A program made the position numbers and the translations under genes. The notes beneath the pieces were generated by a model, which was not told the DNA's origin, searched no databases, and was given only the letters and a program-made list of their open reading frames with translations. Of a stretch of 64,000 nucleotides of DNA, positions 1-9,068 are shown piece by piece. The stretch is from Aureobasidium sp. EXF-3400. Taxonomy: Eukaryota; Ascomycota; Dothideomycetes; Dothideales; Saccotheciaceae. Numbering within the stretch: the first letter of the stretch is position 1; every line of letters begins with the position of its first letter. The stretch covers positions 1 through 64,000 of the forward strand of contig SWBL01000236.1 in NCBI GenBank assembly GCA_024195585.1, written 5' to 3'.

Positions 1-1
1 C

Positions 2-1510
2 GAGCGTGCCAAGCGTACTCTTTCCAACGGTACCCAGGCCACCGTCGAGATCGACTCCCTCTTCGACGGCGAGGACTTCAACGCCAACATCACCCGTGCT
101 CGTTTCGAGGACATCAACGCCAAGGCCTTCAACGGCACCATCCAGCCTGTTGAGCAGGTCCTCAAGGATGCTAACATTGAGAAGTCCAAGGTTGACGAGA
201 TCGTCCTTGTTGGTGGTTCCACCCGTATCCCCCGCATCCAGAAGCTCCTTTCCGACTTCTTCAACGGCAAGAAGCTCGAGAAGAGCATCAACCCCGACGA
301 GGCCGTCGCCTACGGTGCCGCCGTTCAGGCCGGTATCCTCTCCGGAAAGGCCACTTCCGCCGACACCGCTGACCTCCTCCTTCTCGATGTCTGCCCTCTC
401 TCCCTCGGTGTTGCCATGGAGGGTAACATCTTCGCTCCCGTCGTTCCCCGTGGTACCACTGTCCCTACCATCAAGAAGCGCACCTTCACCACGTAAGTTC
501 TTGTCACCATACTATCTGTTTTTTCTCCTTACTAACGACTCCCAGCGTCGCTGACGGCCAAACCACTGTAAGACTCCAATGTTCACCTCCTCCCCGACCT
601 CCATCACAATGCACAAAACAAAGCTGTTCTCGCGATGTTCCATTGAGAGGTATAGTTTCCCACGCTCTCAGTGGACGCGCGAGGAGCTCTTAACCCATCA
701 AAATGCAGGATGTCATCAGAAATATGTCAGCACCCAAGGAGAGGTTGTAATTGTACGACTCTCCATGGACTCTTCATGTTTTCAATTGATGTTCTGCATT
801 TTGATGAGTGAAAAGCTTGGCACAGCTTCCAGTGAAGCTTCGCTGCTCAGGGTCCACCAAATCTTCAACACGCTTCACCAAATCACAACACGACTTGTTG
901 TATATCATTCGAACATTTTTCTGACTTGTTTAATAGGTACAATTCCCTGTCTACCAAGGTGAACGCTCCGAGTGCGCACACAACACAAGCTTGTAAGGCT
1001 ATGTTCTACGTTTTTTAGGATGGGACAATGTGCTAACAAATTCACAGGGGAGAGTTCACTCTTGCACCCATCCCCCACATGCGTGCCGGTGAGGCCGTTC
1101 TCGAGTGTGTCTTCGAGGTCGATGTCAACGGTATCCTGAAGGTCACCGCCACCGAGAAGACCTCCGGCCGCAGCGCCAACATCACCATCTCCAACTCCGT
1201 TGGTAAGCTCAGCTCCGCTGAGATCGACAAGATGGTTGAGGATGCCGCCAAGTTCAAGTCCTCCGACGAGGCCTTCACCAAGAAGTTCGAGTCCCGCCAG
1301 CAGCTCGAGTCCTACATCTCCCGTGTTGAGGAGATCGTCTCGGACCCCACCATGTCGCTCAAGCTCAAGCGCAACCAGAAGGAGAAGATCGAGTCTGCTC
1401 TCAGCGACGCCATGGCCCAGCTCGAGATCGAGGTCTCCTCTGCCGACGACCTCAAGAAGAAGGAGTTGGCCCTCAAGCGTGTCGTTACCAAGGCCATGTC
1501 CACCAGGTAA
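2..1510 (+). CDS. SSB1: Ribosome-associated Hsp70 of the Ssb type, 3' part
   Basis: Partial: the window opens inside the gene. Ssb-type Hsp70s are cytosolic ATP-driven chaperones that bind nascent chains at the ribosome. Exons read as <2-492, 546-567, 937-992 and 1048-1510; introns are 53, 369 and 55 nt. The 343 visible residues hold the end of the ATPase domain ([12 protein letters not shown]), the linker region ([11 protein letters not shown]), and the substrate-binding and lid domains. The protein ends in KAMSTR with no EEVD tail, which separates Ssb from Ssa-type Hsp70. About 270 N-terminal residues are missing compared with the usual 613. Codon use is strongly biased to C-ending codons, as expected for a highly expressed gene. 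The middle intron is unusually long and carries a perfect 12-bp inverted repeat (see findings). Confidence 0.95.
568..936 (+). other. Long SSB1 intron with inverted repeat
   Basis: 369-nt intron flanked by GTAAGA and TTTAATAG, with a CTGAC branch site at 921-925. CATCAAAATGCA (696-707) and TGCATTTTGATG (795-806) are exact reverse complements and could fold into a 12-bp stem with an 87-nt loop. No box C/D snoRNA on the sense strand: the only CTGA is the branch site. Confidence 0.7.
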
Positions 1511-2356
1511 ACGTCTTGCATCGTATGACGGTTTAATGGGCGTTCTTCTTTCTTCTAGTGTTTTAGATTGGTACAGCTGGGTTTCAAAAGCTATGCTCGA
1601 TTTTTCTTTATGAGATGCAGATGACGCTAGCATGGCAGCGGGCATCTCAAACAGGCAGTTTAGGGTGTTGCTGGCTTGCTTTTTGCGAGATCAAAAGCTA
1701 CACGAAAAGCAGTCAAAAACTTCAATGAACAATCATGTCAAAAGAATACTTGAATGTGTGCCATCATGTGAAGTTAAGTAAAGTTGCCTGGTTGCTTTTG
1801 TGATGATCTTGTAATATCCTATACTTCGGAGGTGAATACTCTGTATCTATGTATCACGTCCCGCATAGTCTCGATTTACGGATACATAACATGACATTGA
1901 TAAGAATAGTCAGTCTGTTGTTGTTTCATTATCACTACTTTTGTTATAGTACTGCTTTAGCATTGCTACTTAGGGTCGTGAACCTATCAAAATGCACAGT
2001 ATTGTTCGGGTTGAAGCATTGCCAGAGAGAGTCCAGCTCGCGAAACCTTTCCCTGGACGTGGCTGATACCTCTATAACACTCTGCATTTTTATAGCTTTA
2101 TAGACACTGTCACGCTATTTGGGATAGCATTAAAACCACTCCTTGATTTACTCCTTGGCGCAGGGTGAAAGATTGGTTGTGGTTGCGTCCCCACAGCGTA
2201 CAGAGCGTATCCCGTTCAGGAGAGAGTTGCGAACAGTGCGGGCTTTCGGTTGCGTTGCGGTCCGAACGGTTCCTTGTCGTTGCTTGACTAAGGTTATTTT
2301 TTCTATTAGTGTCGCCGGTTTGGAAATGAGTTCCAGTAAGTTCCTATCCTTTCATT
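1511..2356. other. Intergenic, SSB1 3' flank and phosphotransferase 5' flank
   Basis: No convincing gene. Short open frames here lack start context and family similarity. The segment 1986-1996 repeats an 11-mer (ATCAAAATGCA) that also forms an inverted pair inside the long SSB1 intron. Confidence 0.6.
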
Positions 2357-3912
2357 ATGAGCGAGTTGGTACAGCAAGAATACAAGAGGCTGACGGGACA
2401 AGATTCGTCCTCGCTCGAGGGCCCTCTCTCAGAAGACGCCTTGGCCAACCTCAAGCTATACAAGTACTCGTCTGTCGACAAGTCGTTTACCTCACGCTAT
2501 GTCCTGAAACACTATGTACGTTAATCGCGACCCTTCACTCCTCGGATCCTCCCGGCAAGACTAGGACGATCATACACGTCAAACAAGAGCATGGGAAAGG
2601 GCATACCGGGACCCTGCATACAAGCAAACATTGAAGATGGCATGAGACAACAAGGGCTGACTTGAGCGGTGTGATTGAACAGTGGAACGCATGCGTCGAG
2701 TTCCTACCGCTATGGCTGGCACCCAACATGGTGACGCTGCTGGGCTTCTTCTGCATCCTCAGCAATGTCATCCTCATGCTCATCTATGACCCTGGTTTGA
2801 CCGGTCTGGCTCCGTCATGGGTCTACTACAGCTATGCCCTCGGCATCTGGGCCTACAGCACCATGGACAACATTGACGGCAAGCAAGCACGTCGTACTGG
2901 AACATCGTCACCTCTTGGTGAGCTCTTCGAGTAAGTGCTATCCCTCAACCTCAAACTGACAGGAGCAACTCTGACAATGCACACGAACAGCCACGGTATC
3001 GACAGTCTCAATTGTACCCTCGCATCGCTCCTCGAAACATCGGCCATGGGTCTCGGTTCAACACGCCTGGGTGCTCTCACTGCACTCATCCCCACACTGC
3101 CCATGTTCTTCTCGACTTGGGAAACATACCACACCCACACCCTGTTCCTCGGCTACTTCAATGGTCCCACTGAAGGTCTCATCATCGCCGCGCTCATCAT
3201 GATCCTCTCTGGCTACTATGGCCCCACACTCTGGACATCTCCATTGTCCACTCTCTTCGGCAATGAGCAGCTCCTCGGCAAGACCAACTTCCTCGATCTC
3301 TGGGCTCCCATCTTGTTGCTCGGACTCTGCCTCGCCCATATCCCTGATTGCGTCAACAACGTATACAAGGCCAGGAAGGGCAGAAACCAGCCCCTGACAC
3401 CTGCCTTGCTGGAATGGGCTCCCATCTTCCTCTTCACTGGTTCTCTGTGCGCATGGCTTGGATCACCTTACTCGCATTTGCTGAAGGATAACCATCTCTC
3501 TCTGCTCTGCTTCACCCTTTCACCAGCTTTCGGTCGCATGACCACCAAAATCATCCTTGCCCATCTCACTCGCCAGGACTTCCCAATGTGGACAGTGATG
3601 CTGGCTCCTCTCCTCATCGGCAGCATTCTCGTCAACCTACCTTACATTGGTCTCCCCGGTCTGTCCGCAAGCGCTGAGCTCTGGTTCCTGAGAGGATACT
3701 TTGCATTCGCCGCTATCGCGTATGCGCGTTGGGCCGTCTATGTCTGCAACAGCATTTGCAACTACTTGGGCATCAACTGCTTGACCATTCCCGAGGACAA
3801 ATGGCAGGCATTGAAGGCCGGTGCACCTCCGAACCAAAGACCTGAGGCCAACCGCCTCGCTTCTGGATCCGTTAGGTTGCAGAAGGGTGGTGCCAATGGC
3901 AAGTTTGCTTAG
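2357..3912 (+). CDS. CPT1: CDP-alcohol phosphotransferase (choline/ethanolamine phosphotransferase)
   Basis: Transfers phosphocholine or phosphoethanolamine from the CDP-alcohol to diacylglycerol, the last Kennedy-pathway step, in ER/Golgi membranes. Exons 2357-2515, 2683-2930 and 2991-3912 give 442 residues. The signature of the family is complete once exons 2 and 3 are joined: DNIDGKQARR, then G, then DHGID (D-x2-DG-x2-AR-x8-G-x3-D-x3-D). Multiple hydrophobic helices follow to near the C-terminus, typical of the family's ~400 residues. The start at 2357 is chosen because it opens a conserved-looking N-terminus (SSVDKSFTSRYVLKHYW) directly before the catalytic region. Sequence alone does not settle choline versus ethanolamine specificity, so the symbol is approximate. 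Confidence 0.93.
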
Positions 3913-5071
3913 AAGCACACTGCCACCTGTTGGCATGACCTCGAATGTGCAGCTGAGGTAAAATCTGGAGATGAATGAAAAAGTATGAAGGATTGAAGAT
4001 TGGATGATGATACGCTCGTTTATTGAAGACTGCTTTCCGGGAAGATACGGAGGCCTGCCCCGTTGATACATAGATGTAATGAGTTTGATTTTGCTGTGAC
4101 GCGAAACGAAGATAGATCAGGGCCTAGAAGCCGAATGAAAATGAAAACTAATGCCTTCGACCAATTTTCTCTCAATCTGCCAAACTCCGACTCAAACGTG
4201 GAGCTGTCAGTCACCCAATGACATGGTCAGTCATCCAGTCTTCTGAGCTTTGATAACATTTTACTTTGTCCGCAACACTGCTTCTTACAAACCAGTTTTT
4301 GGATCCTTGTAATTCGGATAAAACAAGTATAGGTCACCTTCATCGAACCCATAAGATTTACAAACAACATCCGAGAGCACAACAAGATACGAGACGAGGT
4401 AACAAAAGACAGCGTTTAATCCAGATACACTGACCGGCCTAATCGTTCCTATCAAGCAGGATATCGCTCTTCTTGATATTACAACTCTTCTCGCAAAACA
4501 GACTGGTCCAAATATGCTACGAATTGCTCTTTCGGTCGATGGAGAGCATTCAATAGTCTTGCTATCGATAACGAGTAATAACTGCTTCACAAACACCCGA
4601 TACTGAGTGATTTTAATACACGCTTGTACATGTAGACTCGGATGCCATGAATCAGTGAGCGATGGAGGTCTGAAATATCTACTCAGTCCTGAAGAAGTCT
4701 TGTTTGAGGCTCTCCGTCTCTGTGTCAAGTCGAATTTGGAAACGTGTTTGCCACGAGTATTTCCTTTTAGATGCCAGGAGACGGTCAACAAACTGATGTT
4801 GTGTCTGTATAGACTCAACTGGTGAGGGACAGATGTTCCTCGTTCCTGACATAGATTGTTGTGATATCTGTAACCAGTTTCTCGAGGCACTTTGGGCGAA
4901 GACGTGGGTTCAAAAACAATAAACATTGGTATACACAAGTAGTCAGCAGGTATGCATCTGTCGATCGAATCCATGTCATCCCGCAAGCATCAAAGAGACG
5001 CCTCAAACTCCAAGCCCGCCGCTGCAAAGGTGTCTTTCATATATTCTACTCCCAACAAGGTATTTCCTTGC
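3913..5071. other. Convergent intergenic region without a supported gene
   Basis: Lies between the 3' ends of the phosphotransferase (+) and DID2 (-). A stop-free minus-strand stretch (4285-4986) has no ATG at its head, low-complexity-free but unrecognisable translation and no family motif; I treat it as chance. No RNA gene seen. Confidence 0.5.
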
Positions 5072-5838
5072 TTAGCTTCTCAGGGCTCTCAGTCTCTCGC
5101 CCAAGTTGTCTTCCTCGACTTCGGTAGGGTTAGCAGGGGCCTTGATACCCTGAGCCGGGGTCGCTCCAGCCATCTCTTGGTTGAGTTCAACACCAGCTTC
5201 GTCGGCGACTTGTGACATGAGTCTGTCGACGTCTTCCTGGGGTGTGCCTACAGCAGTAGCGCTGGAGGTAGCATTCTCGTAGTATCCGGTCGCGACATCC
5301 AGATCCTCGAACTGAGTCTCGAATTTGTCCATGACGGCTGAAATCTGCGAATTCCTCTTTGTCAGCCCAATACTCTTGCTATGCAACGTCTCCCCACCTC
5401 AAGCAATAGCCTAAGGCAGCAGCATTGTAACTCACCTTTTCCAGATCCATAGCCTTCATAGCTCCATCCATGCCTTTTACCACATTCGCCATGCTACCCG
5501 TGACTTGACGCATCGTCACAGCCGTCTGAACTCTACTAGCCACAGCATCGATCCTTGAAGCCAAGCGCAGTAGGTTGAGCTTCTCGTTTTGCTTGCGGAT
5601 GGCGTTTTGGGCGTAGATTTTGGCAATGTCGCCGTGGTTTTGCTGGATGGCTTTTTTCAGTTTTGCCTTTTCGGCGTTTTCGTCTTTGCCGGCTTTGGCG
5701 GATTGGCGGTTGAGTTGTTTGGCAGTGAACTGTGTGCGAGGAGGAAGTGTGTTAGTGGGGTGCGTGACAGTAGGCGTGGAGTAGCGGTTGAGGAGGGCGT
5801 ACCTTCAGGTTGAAGAGAGCCTTTTCGAGGCCTGACAT
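5072..5838 (-). CDS. DID2: ESCRT-III associated protein Did2/Vps46 (CHMP1)
   Basis: Helps disassemble ESCRT-III on endosomes by recruiting the Vps4 ATPase during multivesicular body formation. Exons (minus) 5838-5803, 5729-5436 and 5344-5072 give 200 residues, close to the ~204 of yeast Did2. The first exon encodes only [12 protein letters not shown], the typical CHMP1 start. Helical Snf7-type core follows, with a basic first half ([20 protein letters not shown]) and an acidic second half. The C-terminus LGERLRALR is a good MIT-interacting motif (MIM1). Introns are 73 and 91 nt. Its promoter faces the 3' end of NCB2, transcribed in the same direction. Confidence 0.95.
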
Positions 5839-6246
5839 GATGGCTGTGTGTCAGTCGTGAGGACTGAAGAGCATATAGGTATGTTTTGGCGTGCGAGAAG
5901 TGGCAGTTGTGCTTGGTAGAGTGCTTGCTTGATGGACGATGATGCGCGGCGGCCGAGGCCGATGGAGAGTGTGGGGTCTTGGCCACATGTTGCTTTCGTC
6001 ACTGTCACATGCGTCTTGCTTCTTCAATCATCTTGTCAATTTCGACTTTCACTGACAGTGCAATCCGTATTCTTGAAAGAAGTTTCGATCTAAAAGTGGT
6101 GATATTATGCTTGCTCTTCCCATGCCATGTTGCGCCTTCATATATCATTAACAGTAAGAGAGGGGGTATCTAAAGAAGAATCGTATCGTCCCAAACGCCC
6201 ATGACGCCTCTGCTCCCGGCTGCTGTATCTCTTCTTCTGTCTTTCG
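5839..6246. promoter_or_regulatory. Upstream region of DID2
   Basis: 408 bp between the DID2 start and the NCB2 stop, both on the minus strand. Expected to hold the DID2 promoter and NCB2 3' UTR. No distinct element recognised. Confidence 0.4.
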
Positions 6247-6876
6247 TTACGCTGCAGGCTCAGCGGGCTCTGCAGGTCCGGCGTTGAACTTCTCGTTCGC
6301 TGATCTGAACAGCTCTTCCTGCTGTCTAAGCAATTCCTCCTCGGTCATGCCAGACTGCTCGATCTTGCTTGACTTCTTCTCGCGACTCTGTTGGCCATGT
6401 ATCAGCATCTCTCTCACTCCTCCTGTTCTTCCGAATTCAACTCACCGCCTGCTGCGACTTAAACTGTTGTGCGACCTCAAGCAAGTCCGGGACATATTCA
6501 TTGAATCCCAGCTCTTCCAGGGCCTTGACAATGTGTTCGCATGCAATTGTCTTCTTTGCGTCCTTTTCGGCAATCTCGTTGGCTTCGGAGGATATCATGG
6601 TGATGAATTCGACGCAGCATTCTATGAGCAAGTCACGAGTCTCCTTGGCGAAGGACATTCCCTGGTCACCGGCCAGAACTTCGGTGATGATCTTTTGTAC
6701 CGTGGCTGTGTTGTCCTTGTCAGTCGCGTTGATTGATCGGTCTTGTTTTCGTAGCGGCGCATACCTCTGGGCAAGGTGAGCTCGTCACTGCCTGTGATTT
6801 GTTAGCATGCTTCAATCGCGAAAAAGAGTCTGGTCGTGACTTGTGTTTTCTTACCAGCAAATTCTTTGTCCGACAT
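6247..6876 (-). CDS. NCB2: Negative cofactor 2 beta (NC2 beta / Dr1)
   Basis: Histone-fold subunit that dimerises with NC2 alpha (Bur6/DRAP1) and binds TBP on promoters, regulating preinitiation complex assembly in the nucleus. Exons (minus) 6876-6855, 6791-6765, 6705-6446 and 6387-6247 give 149 residues. The histone fold begins at LTLPRATVQKIITEVL and includes FAKETRDLLIECCVEFI and the helix-3 region EHIVKALEELGFNEYV, all typical of Dr1. A C-terminal tail contains EEELLRQQEELF, also typical. The second exon is only 27 nt; it is required to restore PRATVQK. Head-to-head with the noncoding snoRNA host gene that starts about 170 bp away. Confidence 0.95.
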
Positions 6877-7060
6877 GATTAGTGTAGTTAATGAAGGCTG
6901 ATTGCACAGTAGGATCAACGATTCGGCCAAAGAAGTGTCGATGTCAACATCCTATAACAGCGGCGCGCAACTTGGGGGGAATGCACCAGCTTTAAGTCTC
7001 ACATGAACCATCACGCCCGGCACAAGCCGCGGTCGGCTTCCGTCACTCACGCGTCCGAGC
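6877..7060. promoter_or_regulatory. Bidirectional promoter, NCB2 / snoRNA host gene
   Basis: Short divergent spacer between the NCB2 start (minus) and the inferred 5' exon of the noncoding gene (plus). No TATA box seen. The plus side leads into a pyrimidine-rich stretch (7088-7112), common near fungal transcription starts. Boundaries are inferred. Confidence 0.35.
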
Positions 7061-7167
7061 TTCACAGCCTATTTCTTTCGACGCGACTTTTTTTCTTCTA
7101 CTTTCTCCTCTCAACAACAACAAGCGCAAAAGGTATGTGATCACTTCCCTCTCTTCTTTCTCTCCAG

Positions 7168-7258
7168 CACATTCAAGGATGAACATTCGTGTCGCCCCTA
7201 TCTTACCTTTACGTGGTGATTTACCTGTCTCAACCAAACGGACTCTCTGATCTACAAT
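7168..7258 (+). ncRNA. Candidate box C/D snoRNA in host intron 1
   Basis: Possible box C AGGATGA (7176-7182, one mismatch to RUGAUGA), possible C' GTGATTT (7216-7222) and box D CTGA (7247-7250), inside intron 7133-7325. C' resembles that of the firm snoRNA in intron 3. No clear terminal stem. The segment 7223-7232 is complementary to the conserved 25S rRNA stretch TGAGACAGGT (recalled), but its distance from box D does not obey the five-nucleotide rule, so a target is not assigned. Weak call, supported mainly by its place in the series. Confidence 0.35.
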
Positions 7259-7486
7259 TTGCACAACTCGCTCATTTTTCAAGACCATCTTTGATGAATG
7301 TCAGCTAACATTGCATTAAAGACAGACTTCTCACCTCTTCTTGCTTCGCTCAAGTTCTGCATATGCAATGCACCTTGTGAAAGTACAGACTCGAATGGAA
7401 TGATCTGGTTGCGCGCGCTGAGTGCGCCTGGAGCGGCACTCAGCTGGAAACTGAAAGGTTAGTAATGATCGAGCATCATCTCTTCC

Positions 7487-7571
7487 TTTTTTACATGATG
7501 AGAAAATTATGTTATATACACCACCTATTATCCTTGAGGAATAAAATAATGGTTCGATTACCTGAAAAACT
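7487..7571 (+). ncRNA. Box C/D snoRNA in host intron 2, target unknown
   Basis: Perfect box C ATGATGA (7495-7501) and box D CTGA (7562-7565), 60 nt apart. A run of T before box C (7487-7492) can pair with the run of A after box D (7566-7569), giving the short closing stem expected. A D'-like TTGA lies at 7534-7537. The guide segments upstream of D and D' (about 7546-7561 and 7518-7533) did not match any rRNA segment I can recall, so the target stays open. Confidence 0.6.
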
Positions 7572-7723
7572 TCTTCCCATCTTCCACTGTTCAACAATCT
7601 TTGTCAGTTTCATGTTTACCAACACATGTCTAGGTACAGTTAGACCAATAAACCAACAACTCCAATTTTCACTCAAGTCCTGCACATTGTAAGGTTAGTA
7701 CATTCTCCCCTCTACCTCTTCCT

Positions 7724-7818
7724 CTTGCGTGATGAATAAAATCATTCCATGCTAAACCTGAAGGCTTACGCCTTATGGTGATTATATGTATTGCTTTTCA
7801 TCTTTCAACTGACTGCAC
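7724..7818 (+). ncRNA. snR53: Box C/D snoRNA, snR53-like, in host intron 3
   Basis: All four boxes are present: C GTGATGA (7729-7735), D' CTGA (7758-7761), C' GTGATTA (7778-7784) and D CTGA (7809-7812). TGC (7726-7728) and GCA (7815-7817) can close the terminal stem, and AAGGC/GCCTT form a hairpin between D' and C'. Bases 7744-7755 are complementary to the 18S segment TTAGCATGGAAT (recalled from yeast), and the fifth base upstream of D' pairs with the A of TTAGC. That is the region of yeast 18S Am796, guided by snR53. Bases 7794-7806 are complementary to 25S GAAAGATGAAAAG, so the second guide is probably used too. Confidence 0.82.
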
Positions 7819-7896
7819 TCCTTCGTTCATCTTCACTTCAGAAATTTGTTGGAAGTACATTTGACTAACGTCTCAAAAGTCTATTGTCTAGTTTAT

Positions 7897-8759
7897 CTAC
7901 TCCTGGAAAGCCGCCAGCTCCTCAGCATTCCAACTCAAGAACTTGCCGTTCAAGTTTTTGGGTGCGTCCAGTGCCAACTTGGCCATGACATGACCAGGCT
8001 GCTCAGGCTTGAGCAGACCTCCAGTCTCCTTCAGCTCCTTGAACTTGGCTGCATCCTTCGCGTCCATGCTGGTGTTGTGTTTATCGCGGATAGAAACTTG
8101 CATATCTGTATCCACGACACCAGGACGGATTGACAAGGTGGTCACATCGGGTTCTTCGACTGCGAGAGTCATGGCAAGGTGGTTCAACACAGCCTTGGAT
8201 GCGCCATATGCTCCCCACGTGGAGTACGCGCCGGTGGCCGCACCAGAAGAGCAAAGAATGATACTGCCCTTGGACTCGCGGAGTGCCGGCAAAGATGCTT
8301 TGACCTGTGTCAATGGTTAGTCATGGTCTTCTACTTCAACAGTGGAGGGTCGACTGACCAGAGCAATGGCCGAGAAGACGTTCACATCGAACAGCTGTCT
8401 CCACTCTTCTGCTTCGACGTTGGCGACTCTCTTGACAGGGTCAAGAATGCCGTGGTTGACAATGATGCTGTCCAGGCGCTGCCACTTGGACTTGGCCAGG
8501 TCTGCTGCCTTTTGTCCGAGCGAAAGATCCGAAAGGTCACCAGCGAGTACCTCGATTTGTCCAGGATATTGCTTGCTCAGCTTATCCATGGGCTCGCGGC
8601 TTCTGGCCACGGTCACGACGCGACATGATTGTTTGAGCAGATAGTGTGCAATTGCAAGGCCGATGCCTATTTTCCATCAATTCTCGTTCCCCCTGCTATG
8701 TCCCATTTCTCCTCACCTCGCGATGCTCCAGTGAGAATGACGACTTTGTTGGCGGCCAT
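7897..8759 (-). CDS. Short-chain dehydrogenase/reductase (Irc24/YIR035C-like)
   Basis: Predicted NADP(H)-dependent oxidoreductase of the classical SDR family. Exons (minus) 8759-8717, 8666-8359 and 8304-7897 give 252 residues. The cofactor motif TGASRGIG (residues 10-17) spans the first splice junction. The usual NNAG is replaced by VNHGIL. The catalytic Ser lies in ILCSSGAATG and the Tyr/Lys pair in YGASK. The basic residues after the first strand pair (TVARSRE) suggest NADPH. The closest recalled relatives are yeast YIR035C/Irc24, which reduce small diketones; the true substrate is unknown. The 3' end is convergent with, and probably overlaps, the snoRNA host transcript. Confidence 0.9.
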
Positions 8760-9068
8760 GATGATGTTTATTGGTTGTTGATATAAGAAGCTGTGTTTGC
8801 TGGACAAGAAAACTTCGGATAAGTTGATGCTTCACAAGCCCCACCAGCCCCGCACACGTCACTCAGTGTCCCTTCCGCTCACCTTCCTCTTTCGCCTCAG
8901 CATCGTATCTATATCTGTGTATACAAGTAGGTTTGCTTACAGTAATTATGTTCTCTCTGTATATCTATGATCGAGCGCGACCACTCTTTGATATTGGATT
9001 ACATTAGCTCCTGACACTTCAGTGTTTATCTCTCCTTCGACACTACTTTCACACCGCAGCATTCTCAA
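8760..9068. promoter_or_regulatory. Shared divergent promoter, SDR / TDA3-like gene
   Basis: 309 bp between two outward-facing start codons. Pyrimidine-rich tracts lie on both sides (8862-8900; 9020-9050). No specific factor site recognised. Confidence 0.4.

Larger units (their letters stand above)
7061..7900 (+). ncRNA. Noncoding snoRNA host gene with three introns
   Basis: No reading frame is conserved through the inferred exons, yet the strand carries three well-formed introns: about 7133-7325 (GTATGT ... GCTAAC ... CAG), 7458-7633 or 7639 (GTTAGT ... AG) and 7694-7891 (GTTAGT ... GACTAAC ... TAG). Each holds a candidate box C/D snoRNA. This is the arrangement of snoRNA host transcripts, where the introns carry the products and the exons are discarded. 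The last exon would run into the 3' end of the SDR gene on the other strand. Transcript ends are estimates. The two downstream snoRNA calls are much firmer than the first. Confidence 0.7.

Noticed and set aside
711..925. A possible box C/D snoRNA inside the long SSB1 intron.
   Set aside because: The only sense-strand CTGA is the branch site (921-924), the C-like TTGATGA starts with T, and the antisense pair is too close.
905..1645. A 246-codon minus-strand frame over the SSB1 3' end.
   Set aside because: Antisense shadow of highly biased Hsp70 codons; Hsp70 genes are well known for such false antisense frames.
4285..4986. A 234-codon stop-free minus-strand stretch between the phosphotransferase and DID2.
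   Set aside because: No ATG at its head, no recognisable domain, irregular composition and no splice partner. Such a length can arise by chance here.
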